From: Hyphomicrobiales bacterium | GTDB lineage: Bacteria; Pseudomonadota; Alphaproteobacteria; Rhizobiales; Xanthobacteraceae | Length of the DNA stretch: 40,661 bases | Assembly (NCBI GenBank): GCA_021323775.1 | Contig: JAJPKK010000064.1 | Coordinates: 1-40,661, forward strand | Reading direction: 5' to 3' | Shown: positions 33,200 through 40,661 of the stretch, in pieces | Position numbering within the stretch: position 1 is the stretch's first letter | How the letters are laid out: each line of letters opens with the position of its first letter | Translations under genes and position numbers: made by a program | Notes under the pieces: model-generated | Told to the model about the DNA's origin: nothing | What the model saw: the letters and a program-made list of their open reading frames with translations, nothing else | Database searches by the model: none

Positions 33200-34869
33200 G
33201 TTGCGCTCTTCAGCTTGCGGCAGCGGAGGATCAGGTTGTTGGTCGAACTGTCGTGGTCGAGCCTGGGCGCGACCTTGCTCTCGAGCTCGGGGATGATGCG
33301 CTGCGCCAGCACCTTGCCGAGTTCGACGCCCCACTGATCGAAGGAATCGATGTTCCAGATCGCGCCCTGGGTGAACACGCTGTGCTCGTAGAGGGCGACG
33401 AGCTTTCCCAGCGCCGCCGGAGTCAATCGATCCATCAGAATGGTGTTCGACGGTCGATTGCCTTCGCACACGCGGTGCGGAACAAGCCAGTCCGGCGTGC
33501 CTTCGGCCTCGACCTGCTCGCGCGTTTTGCCAAAGGCGAGCGCCTCGCTCTGCGCAATGACATTCGCCAGGAGCAGATCGTGATGCCGGCCGAGCGGGTT
33601 GAGCGTCTGGCCGAAGGCGATGAAATCGCACGGAATGAGCCGGGTGCCCTGATGAATCAACTGATAGAAGGAATGCTGGCCGTTGGTTCCCGGCTCGCCC
33701 CAATAGATCGGACCGGTCACGGTCTCGACTGGCCCCCCATCGAGCGTCACATGTTTGCCGTTGCTCTCCATCGTCAACTGCTGGAGATAGGCCGGGAAAC
33801 GCTTCAGGTACTGGTCGTAGGGCAGCACCGCTACGGTTTGCGCGCCGAAGAAGTTGTTGTACCAGACGGCGAAAAGGCCCATCAGCACCGGCAGGTTGGA
33901 GCCAAACGGAGCGGTCCGGAAATGCTCGTCGATCGCATGGAAGCCTGCCAGCATATCGCGGAAATGATCGGGGCCGACGGCCAGCATGGTTGATAGGCCG
34001 ATCGCCGAGTCCATCGAATAGCGGCCGCCGACCCAGTCCCAGAACTCGAACATGTTGGCGGTGTCGATGCCGAATTCGGCGACTTTTTCCGCATTGGTGG
34101 AGACCGCAACGAAATGCCTCGCGACAGCCTGTGCGTCGCCGCCAAGGCGTTGCAGCAACCAGTCGCGCGCGCTGTGTGCGTTGGTCATCGTCTCAAGCGT
34201 CGTGAAGGTCTTGGAGGAGACGATGAACAGAGTTTCCGCAGCATCGAGATCGCGCGTCGCCTCAACAAAATCCGTGCCATCGATGTTCGAGACGAAGCGA
34301 AACGTCATGGCGCGCTCGCTGTAGTGCCTGAGCGCCTCGTACGCCATCACGGGCCCGAGATCAGAGCCGCCGATGCCGATGTTGACGACGTTGCGGATGG
34401 GCTTGCCGCTGTGACCCTTCCATCGGCCGCTGCGGACGCGATTGGCAAAGTCAGTCATCTTGTCCAGCACCGCGTGGACCTCCGGCACGACGTTCCTGCC
34501 GTCGACGATGATGGATGCGCCCTTCGGCGCACGCAGCGCCACATGCAGAACCGCGCGATTCTCCGTCACGTTGATTTTCTCGCCGTGAAACATCGCATCG
34601 ATCCTGCCGCGCAGCCCGGCTTGCTCGGCGAGTTCGATCAGCAGCTTGAGGGTCTCGTCGTTGATGCGGTTTTTCGAGTAATCGAGGTAGACGCCGACCG
34701 CTTCCGCGGTCATCCGCTCGCCGCGCGCCGCGTCCTCGGCAAACAGGCTCCGCAGGTGCACGCGCTGCATCATCTCATGATGGTCCTGAAGTTCGCGCCA
34801 TACCTCACGCTTCCCCCTTGATTGCGCGGGAGCCGTTCCAGATCGTGCAACCATCTGCGCTGTCCTCAT
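33196..34869 (-). CDS. pgi: Glucose-6-phosphate isomerase
   Basis: 557 residues. Signatures: [18 protein letters not shown], the phosphate-binding [54 protein letters not shown] with the catalytic Glu and His, and QWGVELGK with the Lys. It interconverts glucose-6-P and fructose-6-P. The start overlaps the ppgK stop (ATGA) and the stop overlaps the pgl start, so all three are tightly coupled. In bacteria that lack phosphofructokinase it feeds fructose-6-P back toward the pentose phosphate/Entner-Doudoroff cycle. Complete and normal length. Confidence 0.96.
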   Translation of the reverse strand: MRTAQMVARSGTAPAQSRGKREVWRELQDHHEMMQRVHLRSLFAEDAARGERMTAEAVGVYLDYSKNRINDETLKLLIELAEQAGLRGRIDAMFHGEKINVTENRAVLHVALRAPKGASIIVDGRNVVPEVHAVLDKMTDFANRVRSGRWKGHSGKPIRNVVNIGIGGSDLGPVMAYEALRHYSERAMTFRFVSNIDGTDFVEATRDLDAAETLFIVSSKTFTTLETMTNAHSARDWLLQRLGGDAQAVARHFVAVSTNAEKVAEFGIDTANMFEFWDWVGGRYSMDSAIGLSTMLAVGPDHFRDMLAGFHAIDEHFRTAPFGSNLPVLMGLFAVWYNNFFGAQTVAVLPYDQYLKRFPAYLQQLTMESNGKHVTLDGGPVETVTGPIYWGEPGTNGQHSFYQLIHQGTRLIPCDFIAFGQTLNPLGRHHDLLLANVIAQSEALAFGKTREQVEAEGTPDWLVPHRVCEGNRPSNTILMDRLTPAALGKLVALYEHSVFTQGAIWNIDSFDQWGVELGKVLAQRIIPELESKVAPRLDHDSSTNNLILRCRKLKSAT

Positions 34870-35714
34870 CGGTCACTTGACGGCGGCGCTTTGGCCGCGT
34901 TGCGGCGGGTGGGGTTTTTCTCCTTGCCGCAGTCGAATTGCCACAGCCGGAACCCGCCGCGGAACGCATTCGCATTGTCGCCCGCACGAGTATGCGGCGG
35001 AAGCGCCGCGAGCTTCTTGACATTGCCGCCGCCGATCACGGTTTCGTCAGGCTCTAGCGCGGCGACGAGCCGCGCCACCACGTCGGCCACATATTTTCGC
35101 CACTTCGTCTTGCCGTGCCGTTTCAGGCCGGCGCGGCCGACATAGTCCTCATAGGTGCCCTTCTTGTAGGGCAGGTGAGCGAGTTCCATGGGCTCGACGA
35201 TGCCGTCAACGATCAGGGTTGATCCAAGTCCGGTTCCGAGCCCGAGAAAGAGCATCTTGCCGCCCCGGTAACTCCCCAGGGCTTGCATGGCGGCATCATT
35301 GACGACTTTCACCGGGCAACCGAATGCGCGCGCAAAATCGAAGCCGACCCATCCGCGCCCGAGGTTGCGCGGCTCCCCGACCGGTCTGCCGTGAAGCACC
35401 GGGCCTGGATAGCCGATCGACACCACGTCGTAGTGCCAATCCGCCGTGAGTTTCTTCACGCCCGCGACCATGTCTTTGGGCGTCATTTTCCGCCCCGACG
35501 GAAACGAGCGGCGCACCTTGTGCCCGCTGGCAAGGATCTTGACCGAGTTTCCGCCGACATCGACAACCAGCACTCTCTTCGCCACGGGCTTTACAGCGAC
35601 TGCAGCCCCGCTTGATACCCTCCCTCGCTTGCCGGGAACGGCAGCGAGGCGTCTTGTTGCATGCTCAGCCATAAACGGCGGTCCAGCGTCCACGGCGGCC
35701 AGCTCCTCTCGCAT
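34866..35714 (-). CDS. ppgK: Polyphosphate (ROK-type) glucokinase
   Basis: 282 residues from ATG 35714; a GTG at 35741 and an ATG at 35672 are alternatives, and the first ~45 residues are poorly conserved. ROK/PPGK signatures: [15 protein letters not shown] (phosphate loop), [32 protein letters not shown] and [14 protein letters not shown], with [19 protein letters not shown], a segment found in strictly polyphosphate-using enzymes. It phosphorylates glucose with inorganic polyphosphate and sometimes ATP. First gene of the operon with pgi and pgl, giving a direct glucose entry route. The C-terminal [12 protein letters not shown] is also typical. Confidence 0.87.
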   Translation of the reverse strand: MREELAAVDAGPPFMAEHATRRLAAVPGKRGRVSSGAAVAVKPVAKRVLVVDVGGNSVKILASGHKVRRSFPSGRKMTPKDMVAGVKKLTADWHYDVVSIGYPGPVLHGRPVGEPRNLGRGWVGFDFARAFGCPVKVVNDAAMQALGSYRGGKMLFLGLGTGLGSTLIVDGIVEPMELAHLPYKKGTYEDYVGRAGLKRHGKTKWRKYVADVVARLVAALEPDETVIGGGNVKKLAALPPHTRAGDNANAFRGGFRLWQFDCGKEKNPTRRNAAKAPPSSDR

Positions 35715-35878
35715 GGATGGCGCATTTCGACCAAATGGCACCGTCGAATCACTCTAAGACTTAACGACGACTTGGCGCCTTTGTCTTGGAGTGCCGGATG
35801 AGGGCTCGTAGCGGCGACAGGGCCAGTGGCGGCACGCAGGGCCCGAGAAGCCCTTGCCGAATGATTTCATCTTAAACT

Positions 35879-35904
35879 ACAGCATTTCCCGGTGAATTTG
35901 AATC
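35879..35904 (+). repeat. 26-nt dispersed element, copy 2
   Basis: acagcatttcccggtgaatt and so on, in reverse orientation to copy 1 at 20846-20871, sharing cccggtgaa(a/t)ttgaa. It lies 72 nt before the transposase fragment and may be a remnant of the element end. Confidence 0.55.
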
Positions 35905-35975
35905 GAAAGGATTCACAAAGCGTTACGGATGAGCGAGTCTGTCGGCATTGATTCTCCTTGGCTGGGGGTGAGGGC

Positions 35976-36146
35976 ATGCCGAAATCCTATTCTGCTGATC
36001 TGCGCAAGCGCGTGATCGAAGCGGTTGCATCCGGGACGACTCGACACGAAGCGGCGGAGCTTTTCGGGATTGCAGTGAGCACAGTGGTTAAATGGTGGCA
36101 GCACTGGCGTGAAACAGGCAGCGCGGCGTGGGCGGGACAGCTATAG
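35976..36146 (+). pseudogene. IS630-family transposase, N-terminal fragment
   Basis: 56 residues from ATG 35976: MPKSYSADLRKRVIEAVASG, then TRHEAAELFGIAVSTVVKWW and QHWRETGSAA match the helix-turn-helix head of IS630-type transposases. The expected continuation (KPSGG... and the DDE catalytic part) is missing, and the frame ends in WAGQL and a stop. No DDE segment is found downstream, so the element is a relic. Its ends were not identified. Confidence 0.8.
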
Positions 36147-36493
36147 ACCACACTTCGCGGCTCCTCCATCGGCGCGCACTGCTGCCGGTGTCAAAAAATT
36201 GCCGTTACCGCACGCGTAAATTCGCTGGCAGCATCCGCCCGCGTTACGTTCAGGCTTTGGCGACTTTGCAGGCGGCAGAGGTCTTAGCGCAGCGCATTGG
36301 ACCTGATACAATGCCGGCGAGGAGCCTTTACTTCTGCCAGGTTCCTTCGTCCCAGCCGAGGGCATTGTTTTCGTCCATAAGCGCGATCCCCAGCGAAGCA
36401 CACGGGCGAGGCCCTCACTCGCGCCGCGCCAGCGATAAGGTGCGAGGCGCCGCGACCTGAATGCGCTCTCGCAAGAGACTTACCTCACGGTGC
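36147..36493. other. Region between IS630 relic and sensor-kinase fragment
   Basis: 347 bp without a supported gene. On the minus strand one short frame ends LMDENNALGWDEGTWQK before a stop near 36335, which looks protein-like and may be the tail of another broken gene, but I cannot name it. Confidence 0.35.
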
Positions 36494-36847
36494 ATGATGG
36501 CTAAAACCACCGTTCCCCAATCCACGAAGCGGCTTACGAAGCCACGGTTGAAGCCCTCCGGCTCAGCTAAGTCTAATAGGCGAATGGGAAATGGCGCGGG
36601 CGTCACCTCGCGGTCGGCGCAGATGCTTGCAGCGATGCTCGCATTCCGGGACAGCGATTTTTCGGTGCGGTTGCCCTCGGATTGGGACGGCATAGAGGGG
36701 CAACTCGCGGTGGCCTTCAATCAGGTCATTTCGCAAGAGGACCGACTCTCGCACGAAGTGGAGCGGGTGAGCCGGAGCGTCGGTCGCGAAGGGCGGCTCA
36801 AGCAACGCATGTGACCCGCGTGGCGCGCGAGGTCGGCACCGATGGAG
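36494..36847 (+). pseudogene. Multi-HAMP hybrid sensor kinase, N-terminal fragment
   Basis: From ATG 36494, after a basic head, the frame reads SAQMLAAMLAFRDSDFSVRL, then PSDWDGIEGQLAVAFNQVIS and VGREGRLKQRM before a stop at 36814. This is the start of the large HAMP-repeat histidine kinases of Hyphomicrobiales, which normally exceed 1000 residues. Immediately after, in another frame, VTRVAREVGTDG (about 36812-36847) is a piece from a later HAMP repeat, pointing to an internal deletion between repeats. No kinase or receiver domain remains. Confidence 0.75.
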
Positions 36848-36848
36848 G

Positions 36849-37068
36849 ACGCGATGGTTTGCTGTCGTCGGTGGTTGACGACGCCATGCGGGGCGAGCCA
36901 TCGATCATCACGCGGTACGGCAGACCCGAGGCCGTCGGGCTGGGATTTGAGGAATGGGACCGTCTGGCGCGCGTTCCGTGGTTCGGTCGGCTCCTGATGT
37001 CGGCCCCGATTGCAGCAAAGGACCTGCCGCCCCGAAATCGCAAGCCGATCCGCGGCCTAAAGCTCTAA
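36849..37068 (+). pseudogene. Phd/YefM-type antitoxin remnant
   Basis: The frame reads GLLSSVVDDAMRGEPSIITR, YGRPEAVGLGFEEWDRLARV and GRLLMSAPIAAKDLPPRN to TAA 37066. This matches the Phd/YefM antitoxins of rhizobia from the first helix on, but the usual N-terminal QDAKNRFS start is lost; MEDAM in a neighbouring frame (ATG 36842) may be its relic, displaced by a frameshift. An ATG at 36886 would give a 60-residue product. No toxin gene follows: the convergent FemAB/GNAT-like gene overlaps its last 4 nt. Confidence 0.65.
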
Positions 37069-38351
37069 AACCCCGCATCCTCCTCGGCGAATTTCTGCGC
37101 CTCGCCGTCTCCGCTGCCCCCGCACTTGCGGAAGGGACTTGCCTCCCGGAGCTCCCGTCCGACCGCCTCCACATAGGCGCGCTCGCGCTTGAGATAGTCC
37201 TCAATCGCCCGCCGGAAGGCAGGATCCGCAATGTAGTGCGCCGAATAAGTGGTGTTCGGAAGATAGCCGCGCGCGAGCTTATGCTCGCCCTGGGCGCCGG
37301 CCTCGACGCGCGCCAGCCGGTGAGCGATGGCATATTCGATCGCCTGGTAATAGCAGATCTCGAAATGCAGGAACGGATGATGCTCGATCGCGCCCCAATG
37401 GCGGCCGAACAGCGTGCCGTCGCCGACGAAGTTGATCGCCCCGGCGATGAAGCGGCCGGCCCGCTTCGCCATGATCAGCACGGTCTCGTCCGCCATGGCC
37501 TGCCCGATGAGGGAAAAGAATTCGCGGGTCAGGTAGGGACGCCCCCACTTGCGCGAGCCGGTCTCCATGTAGAATGCGAAGAAGGCGTCCCACGCGGCTT
37601 CGGTAAGGTCCGTCCCGCTGAGCCACGTCACGTCGACGCCGGCCGCAAGCGCGTCGCGGCGTTCGCGCCTGATGGTCTTGCGCTTGCGCGACGACAGCGC
37701 GGCGAGGAAATCGTCGAAGGTCGCAAAGCCGGCATTGTCCCAATGGAATTGCTGGTCGGTGCGCATGAGGAAGCCGCGTTCGCCGAGCGCACGCCATTCC
37801 GCCTCGGTCATGAAGGTGACGTGAGCCGAGGAGGCGCCGCGCAGCCTTGCGAGCTCGATGAGCCCGGCGGCCAGTGCAGATCGTGTGGCGTCGACATCGG
37901 CGGCCGGCGCGACCAGGAGGCGGCGGCCGGTCGCGGGCGTGAACGGCACTGCGACCTGAAGCTTCGGATAGTAGCTGCCGCCCGCATGCTCGTAGGCTTC
38001 CGCCCAGCCGCGATCGAACACGTATTCGCCGCGCGAATGGGATTTGAGGTAGCACGGCGCGACCCCGATGATGCCGCCATCGGCGGCCTCGGCAACAAGA
38101 TGCTGCGGCTGCCAGCCGGTGCGCGCTGTCGCCGACTTCGACGCTTCGAGGGCGGAGAGGAAGGCGTGCCGGGTGAACGGATTGGCGCCGATGCCGCCCG
38201 CGCACGCGTCCCATGAAGCCGCTGGAATGTCGCCGATCGAGGGGAGCACGCGAATGCGCAAGGCCTGGCCGGTGGCGGTTTCCGGGATTTGCGCGTCCTT
38301 GCCGGCGTCCTTTGGGCTGGTCTTGCGGAACATCGTGGTTGGCTTAGTCAT
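37065..38351 (-). CDS. FemAB/GNAT-like acyltransferase (DUF482/PF04339 family)
   Basis: 428 residues. Recognised by GGIGANPFTRHAFLSALEAS, VAPCYLKSHSRGEYVFDRGW, GGSYYPKLQVAVPFTPATG, SSRKRKTIRRERR, FYMETGSRKWGRPYLTREF, RHWGAIEHHPFLHFEICYYQ and EAGAQGEHKLARGYLP. These belong to the PF04339 proteins, built of two GNAT-type halves and often annotated as peptidoglycan biosynthesis proteins; the real acceptor is not established. Cytoplasmic, no signal peptide. The first ~30 residues are low complexity. Its stop overlaps the antitoxin relic by 4 nt. The start codon region has only a weak ribosome site. Confidence 0.85.
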   Translation of the reverse strand: MTKPTTMFRKTSPKDAGKDAQIPETATGQALRIRVLPSIGDIPAASWDACAGGIGANPFTRHAFLSALEASKSATARTGWQPQHLVAEAADGGIIGVAPCYLKSHSRGEYVFDRGWAEAYEHAGGSYYPKLQVAVPFTPATGRRLLVAPAADVDATRSALAAGLIELARLRGASSAHVTFMTEAEWRALGERGFLMRTDQQFHWDNAGFATFDDFLAALSSRKRKTIRRERRDALAAGVDVTWLSGTDLTEAAWDAFFAFYMETGSRKWGRPYLTREFFSLIGQAMADETVLIMAKRAGRFIAGAINFVGDGTLFGRHWGAIEHHPFLHFEICYYQAIEYAIAHRLARVEAGAQGEHKLARGYLPNTTYSAHYIADPAFRRAIEDYLKRERAYVEAVGRELREASPFRKCGGSGDGEAQKFAEEDAGF

Positions 38352-38627
38352 TCCCGGGTAAAGTCATGGGGATAGAAGCGCGTTCACCAGATTTCCGGCC
38401 GGCATCGCGAAGCTCGCGAAACTGGGATAGTGTAAGCGAGCCTGGCCGCAGTTCAAATCAATATCCGTCTGATCTCAAACCGGTGATCGCGCTTCAGCAT
38501 TGCGCTGCCAGCAAGTCAGGAATATCGCTTTGAATCTGCGATGTTCCTTTTCCGACGCATAACTCTCACTGTTGTCATCGCCCGCGAAAAGCGGGCGATC
38601 CGGTAACCACGAGCCGCCGTTTTGGAC

Positions 38628-39527
38628 TCACCGCATCCAGGCGAAGGGATCGCTCGCCATCTCGATGGCCGAGGTCGGTCGAAGGGACGACTTCAGGGCC
38701 GGTGGCGCTTTGATTCCCATCCTGTCGTCCGGCTTCCCGGCGACCGGAAATGCATAGGTCAGGATGGTTTTCGCCACCAACCGGTCCGAGCCCGGCGTCA
38801 GTCCGTAACCGAGCCCGAAGTCGACATCGACGTCGCCGACCTTGAAGTCGACCACCCCGAAGAGCTGATGCGATTGCTGCTCGAAGGGTAGAAAGCTGCC
38901 CGGCCGGCCGAGATCGGTGTAGTACTCCACCGCGAAAGCGAGGTCTTTGCTGAAGGTGCGGGCAAGCCGCGCCGCCGGCACGAAATCGATGTCGCCGAAA
39001 CGCCCGAATCCGAGATCGACGATCGGATTGACGATAAATTCCCACTGCGGGTTGCGCCAGCCGACGATCGGCCGGATCTCCATGGCGAACAGCGTCTGCG
39101 AGAACGGGTGCGACGTGTAGTCGTATTCGAAATTGAGGCCGTAGAAGAAGCTCTTCTTGTCGGCGTTGGGCGTCACGAACAGCGTTCGGAGCTTGAAGCA
39201 GTTGGACAGGAAGCGGCCTTCTGCATCGATGGCCCATGGAATGTAAAGGCCAAGCTCAAACCACTCGGTGATGCCCCAGGCGAATTCCGGCGTGGCATTG
39301 AGGGCGTGATTCGGGACCAGCCCGCCGGGAAAATCTGGCTCCTTGCGCCCGATGAAAGCGTAGTTGAAATGATGCTGAATGGTGAATTGCCCGACATCGG
39401 CGATTTCGGCGTTGTAGACCTGGATCTCGTCGACGGCGCAGGCTTCGCCTGCATAAAGGGTCAGGGCGGACAAAGTGATGAACGCCAACAGCCCGGACCC
39501 GCGCCCGAGCTTCAACCGCACCGCCAT
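38628..39527 (-). CDS. Outer-membrane beta-barrel protein of unknown function
   Basis: 299 residues from ATG 39527, with ggaggggt before it. Signal peptide about 1-31 (ALTLYAGEACA-VDE). The rest alternates short aromatic-rich strands (FTIQHHFNYAF, FAWGITEWFELGLYIPWAI, FFYGLNFEYDYTS, LAFAVEYYTDLGRP, DVDVDFGLGYGLTPGSDRLV), each ending in turns, as in transporter-type barrels of the phenol-degradation/MetA-like kind. The chain ends in WMR rather than a C-terminal Phe. Cargo unknown. A good promoter precedes it, so it is probably transcribed alone. Confidence 0.75.
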   Translation of the reverse strand: MAVRLKLGRGSGLLAFITLSALTLYAGEACAVDEIQVYNAEIADVGQFTIQHHFNYAFIGRKEPDFPGGLVPNHALNATPEFAWGITEWFELGLYIPWAIDAEGRFLSNCFKLRTLFVTPNADKKSFFYGLNFEYDYTSHPFSQTLFAMEIRPIVGWRNPQWEFIVNPIVDLGFGRFGDIDFVPAARLARTFSKDLAFAVEYYTDLGRPGSFLPFEQQSHQLFGVVDFKVGDVDVDFGLGYGLTPGSDRLVAKTILTYAFPVAGKPDDRMGIKAPPALKSSLRPTSAIEMASDPFAWMR

Positions 39528-39574
39528 CGCCACCCCTCCGAACAACTTTCCGGCGCACGGGCACCTTTGGAATA

Positions 39575-39603
39575 ATTCTAAGCTATAACTAGAACAGTTC
39601 CAA
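39575..39603 (-). promoter_or_regulatory. Sigma70-type promoter of the outer-membrane protein gene
   Basis: On the minus strand TTGGAA (39603-39598), 17-nt spacer, TAGAAT (39580-39575). The -10 box matches five of six positions and the -35 box four. It is about 48 bp before the start codon, leaving a leader of about 40 nt. Confidence 0.6.
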
Positions 39604-39706
39604 GTCCTGCGGTGCGAGAGCCGACCAATGACGCGCCGAAAAAGATGCCGCCGCGCGACTGTCTCGCAATTATGGTATAAATCGTGTTATACAATTTATG
39701 GAAGCA

Positions 39707-40158
39707 TCAGATAAGTTCCATCTGCACGCCGGCATTGATGCCGAGGAGCGAGGTGACGAGATGATCGCCGGCGAACTGCAATTGCTCGCACAGCGCAAAG
39801 GAAAATCCGAAACCGCGGATCAGGCCGAACGCAAAGGCATAGATCCAGCGCAGGCCGACATTGCTGCCGACGATGTTTTCGAGCGCCATGAACAGGATGG
39901 TGACGGCGATCAGCGTCTCGATCAGCGGCGCGAACCACAGCCAATCGGGCGCAAAGCCGAATGCCGAAGCGATGAGCGTGATCGAGTGCGCCACCGTGAA
40001 CGATGTGACGATGATGATGATGATGAGCGGGTGCAGCCGCCGGAACGGTATCACCAGGCGGGCGAGGAACAGGAGGTGGTCAGCGCCCGTCGAGAATGTG
40101 CCAGAAGCCATCGAGCACCGGGCGAGCCGTGGAACTCAAACGCGCGGACGGTTAGAAC
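39707..40158 (-). pseudogene. HupE/UreJ-like membrane protein, frameshifted
   Basis: The longest intact frame (39707-40111) encodes ADHLLFLARLVIPFRRLHPL, TSFTVAHSITLIASAFGF, IETLIAVTILFMALENIVG and GFGFSFALCEQLQFAGDHLV, the core of HupE/UreJ_2 proteins thought to carry nickel or cobalt. Upstream, the expected VLDGFWHILDG is in another frame, joined at about 40084-40090 by one extra base. Possible still earlier VLTVRAFEFHGSP needs a second shift, less certain. At the other end the frame stops at GINAGVQMELI where homologues read GVELGQ. A run of six Ile is encoded by gat triplet repeats (about 40006-40027). Confidence 0.75.
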
Positions 40159-40163
40159 ACCGG

Positions 40164-40250
40164 CAACAACAACTGCTTCACTTCATCCGCCAACCAGAAG
40201 ACACCAGAAGACACCCGAAAGTGGGCAAAACTCCAGATGGTCCCTATAAT
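40164..40250 (+). repeat. Diverged ~90-bp direct repeat, copy A
   Basis: Starts caacaacaactgcttcactt and ends cagatggtccctataat. Copy B (40461-40551) has the same first 21 nt but one base, the same cagatgg near the end and the same final TATAAT, with a poorly conserved middle. Spacing between conserved ends is 87 and 91 nt. Confidence 0.65.
40222..40250 (+). promoter_or_regulatory. Promoter-like site in repeat copy A
   Basis: TGGGCA (40222-40227), 17-nt spacer, TATAAT (40245-40250). The -10 box is perfect and the -35 box matches four of six. No gene with clear coding signal follows. Confidence 0.45.
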
Positions 40251-40460
40251 TCTAAGTCCGTGAGTTGGAAAGCATTCACCCCCGCAGAAAGCACTGATAA
40301 ATCGACGAATCTTTGAAAAATCAGTCAGCTGCCGGAGCAGTTACAATTCGGCGCCTCCAAGCGTTCTCTTTCTTGCTTGTGGGCCAAGGAGATCGCGAAA
40401 AATCAGCAACGCCAACTCACGGATTTAGGGTTATTGTTCGGAATGTCCTTAGGATAGCCA

Positions 40461-40551
40461 CAACAATAACTGCTTCACTTCTTCACTTCACGGCTTCGTC
40501 TTGAGCACCAAAACAACCTAAAGTTGACAAAACCCAGATGGGGCATATAAT
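40461..40551 (+). repeat. Diverged ~90-bp direct repeat, copy B
   Basis: Partner of 40164-40250, 297 bp further on, in the same orientation. Starts caacaataactgcttcactt and ends gggcatataat. Confidence 0.65.
40524..40551 (+). promoter_or_regulatory. Consensus sigma70-type promoter in repeat copy B
   Basis: TTGACA (40524-40529), 16-nt spacer, TATAAT (40546-40551): both boxes are perfect, the best promoter seen in the window. It points rightward, and what it transcribes lies beyond or at the edge of the window. Confidence 0.7.
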
Positions 40552-40616
40552 AATGGGTCAGTTATCATGGTTATCAGGAGATAAGTAAGAGCACCGGAAT
40601 AGCCTCAGATTTTCGA

Positions 40617-40650
40617 AATTCCCTGTTATTTTCCCTGTTCTCAGGGAATT
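40617..40650. repeat. aattccctg...cagggaatt palindrome at window end
   Basis: Perfect 9-bp arms 40617-40625 and 40642-40650; the interior holds another ttccctgtt. tccctg thus occurs twice directly and once inverted in 34 bp. It resembles short dispersed repeats of Bradyrhizobium-like genomes and could also be a regulator or recombination site. Confidence 0.55.
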
Positions 40651-40661
40651 TTGGACCGCCG

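Noticed and set aside
39698-40249. 183-codon plus-strand frame over the HupE-like relic
   Set aside because: Antisense to recognisable HupE/UreJ motifs; sequence is Asp/Arg/Gln-rich without family signal.

Overview
The window looks like the chromosome of an alphaproteobacterium of the order Hyphomicrobiales, close to Bradyrhizobiaceae/Xanthobacteraceae. The evidence is high G+C, the rpsF-rpsR-(DUF2232 membrane protein)-rplI-dnaB neighbourhood typical of that group, and the small palindromic repeats common in such genomes (gtcattccgg...ccggaat and atcctt...aggat types). I recognise no rRNA, tRNA or CRISPR array. I assign functions by recognising motifs and family sequences, not by database search.

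Layout. 1-2000: the end of one secreted PQQ (quinoprotein) dehydrogenase and a complete paralogue behind it. 2001-5833 (minus): hldE, an AGE-family sugar epimerase/isomerase and transaldolase. 6196-8036 (plus): hldD and a divergent cis-prenyltransferase; with hldE, hldD supplies ADP-heptose for lipopolysaccharide. 8126-8674: a cytochrome c' protein. 9132-11885: the ribosomal-protein operon with promoter and leader. 12132-12938: a one-haem secreted protein with a long disordered tail. 13253-16467: cyclopropane fatty acid synthase and replicative helicase DnaB. 16532-17177: a ribbon-helix-helix/PIN toxin-antitoxin pair. 17275-20843: a gamma-glutamyltransferase-family protein lacking the usual glutamyl-binding residues, and alanine racemase.

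An accessory stretch at about 20.9-32.4 kb lies between two direct copies of an 87-bp repeat. It holds a three-subunit thiocyanate hydrolase operon (scnB-scnA-scnC) followed by a cobalt-activator-like gene split by an in-frame TAG. Next come a secreted serine hydrolase and a block of secreted proteins of unknown role: three paralogues with a GHWEGD/GHWIDTD motif and a carboxypeptidase-regulatory/cytochrome c/beta-propeller fusion. It ends with a HicB/HicA pair whose toxin is frameshifted, and an orphan DpgC-like cofactor-free dioxygenase homologue. A sulfur/nitrogen scavenging or periplasmic oxidation role for this stretch is inference.

32468-35714 (minus) is a tightly overlapped sugar-phosphate operon, ppgK-pgi-pgl, which complements the transaldolase at the other end. 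35.7-37.1 kb is a graveyard of an IS630 transposase head, a HAMP sensor-kinase fragment and a Phd-type antitoxin fragment. The right end carries a FemAB/GNAT-like protein, an outer-membrane barrel protein with a good promoter, a frameshifted HupE/UreJ-like pseudogene, and two diverged ~90-bp repeats each ending in a sigma70-type promoter.
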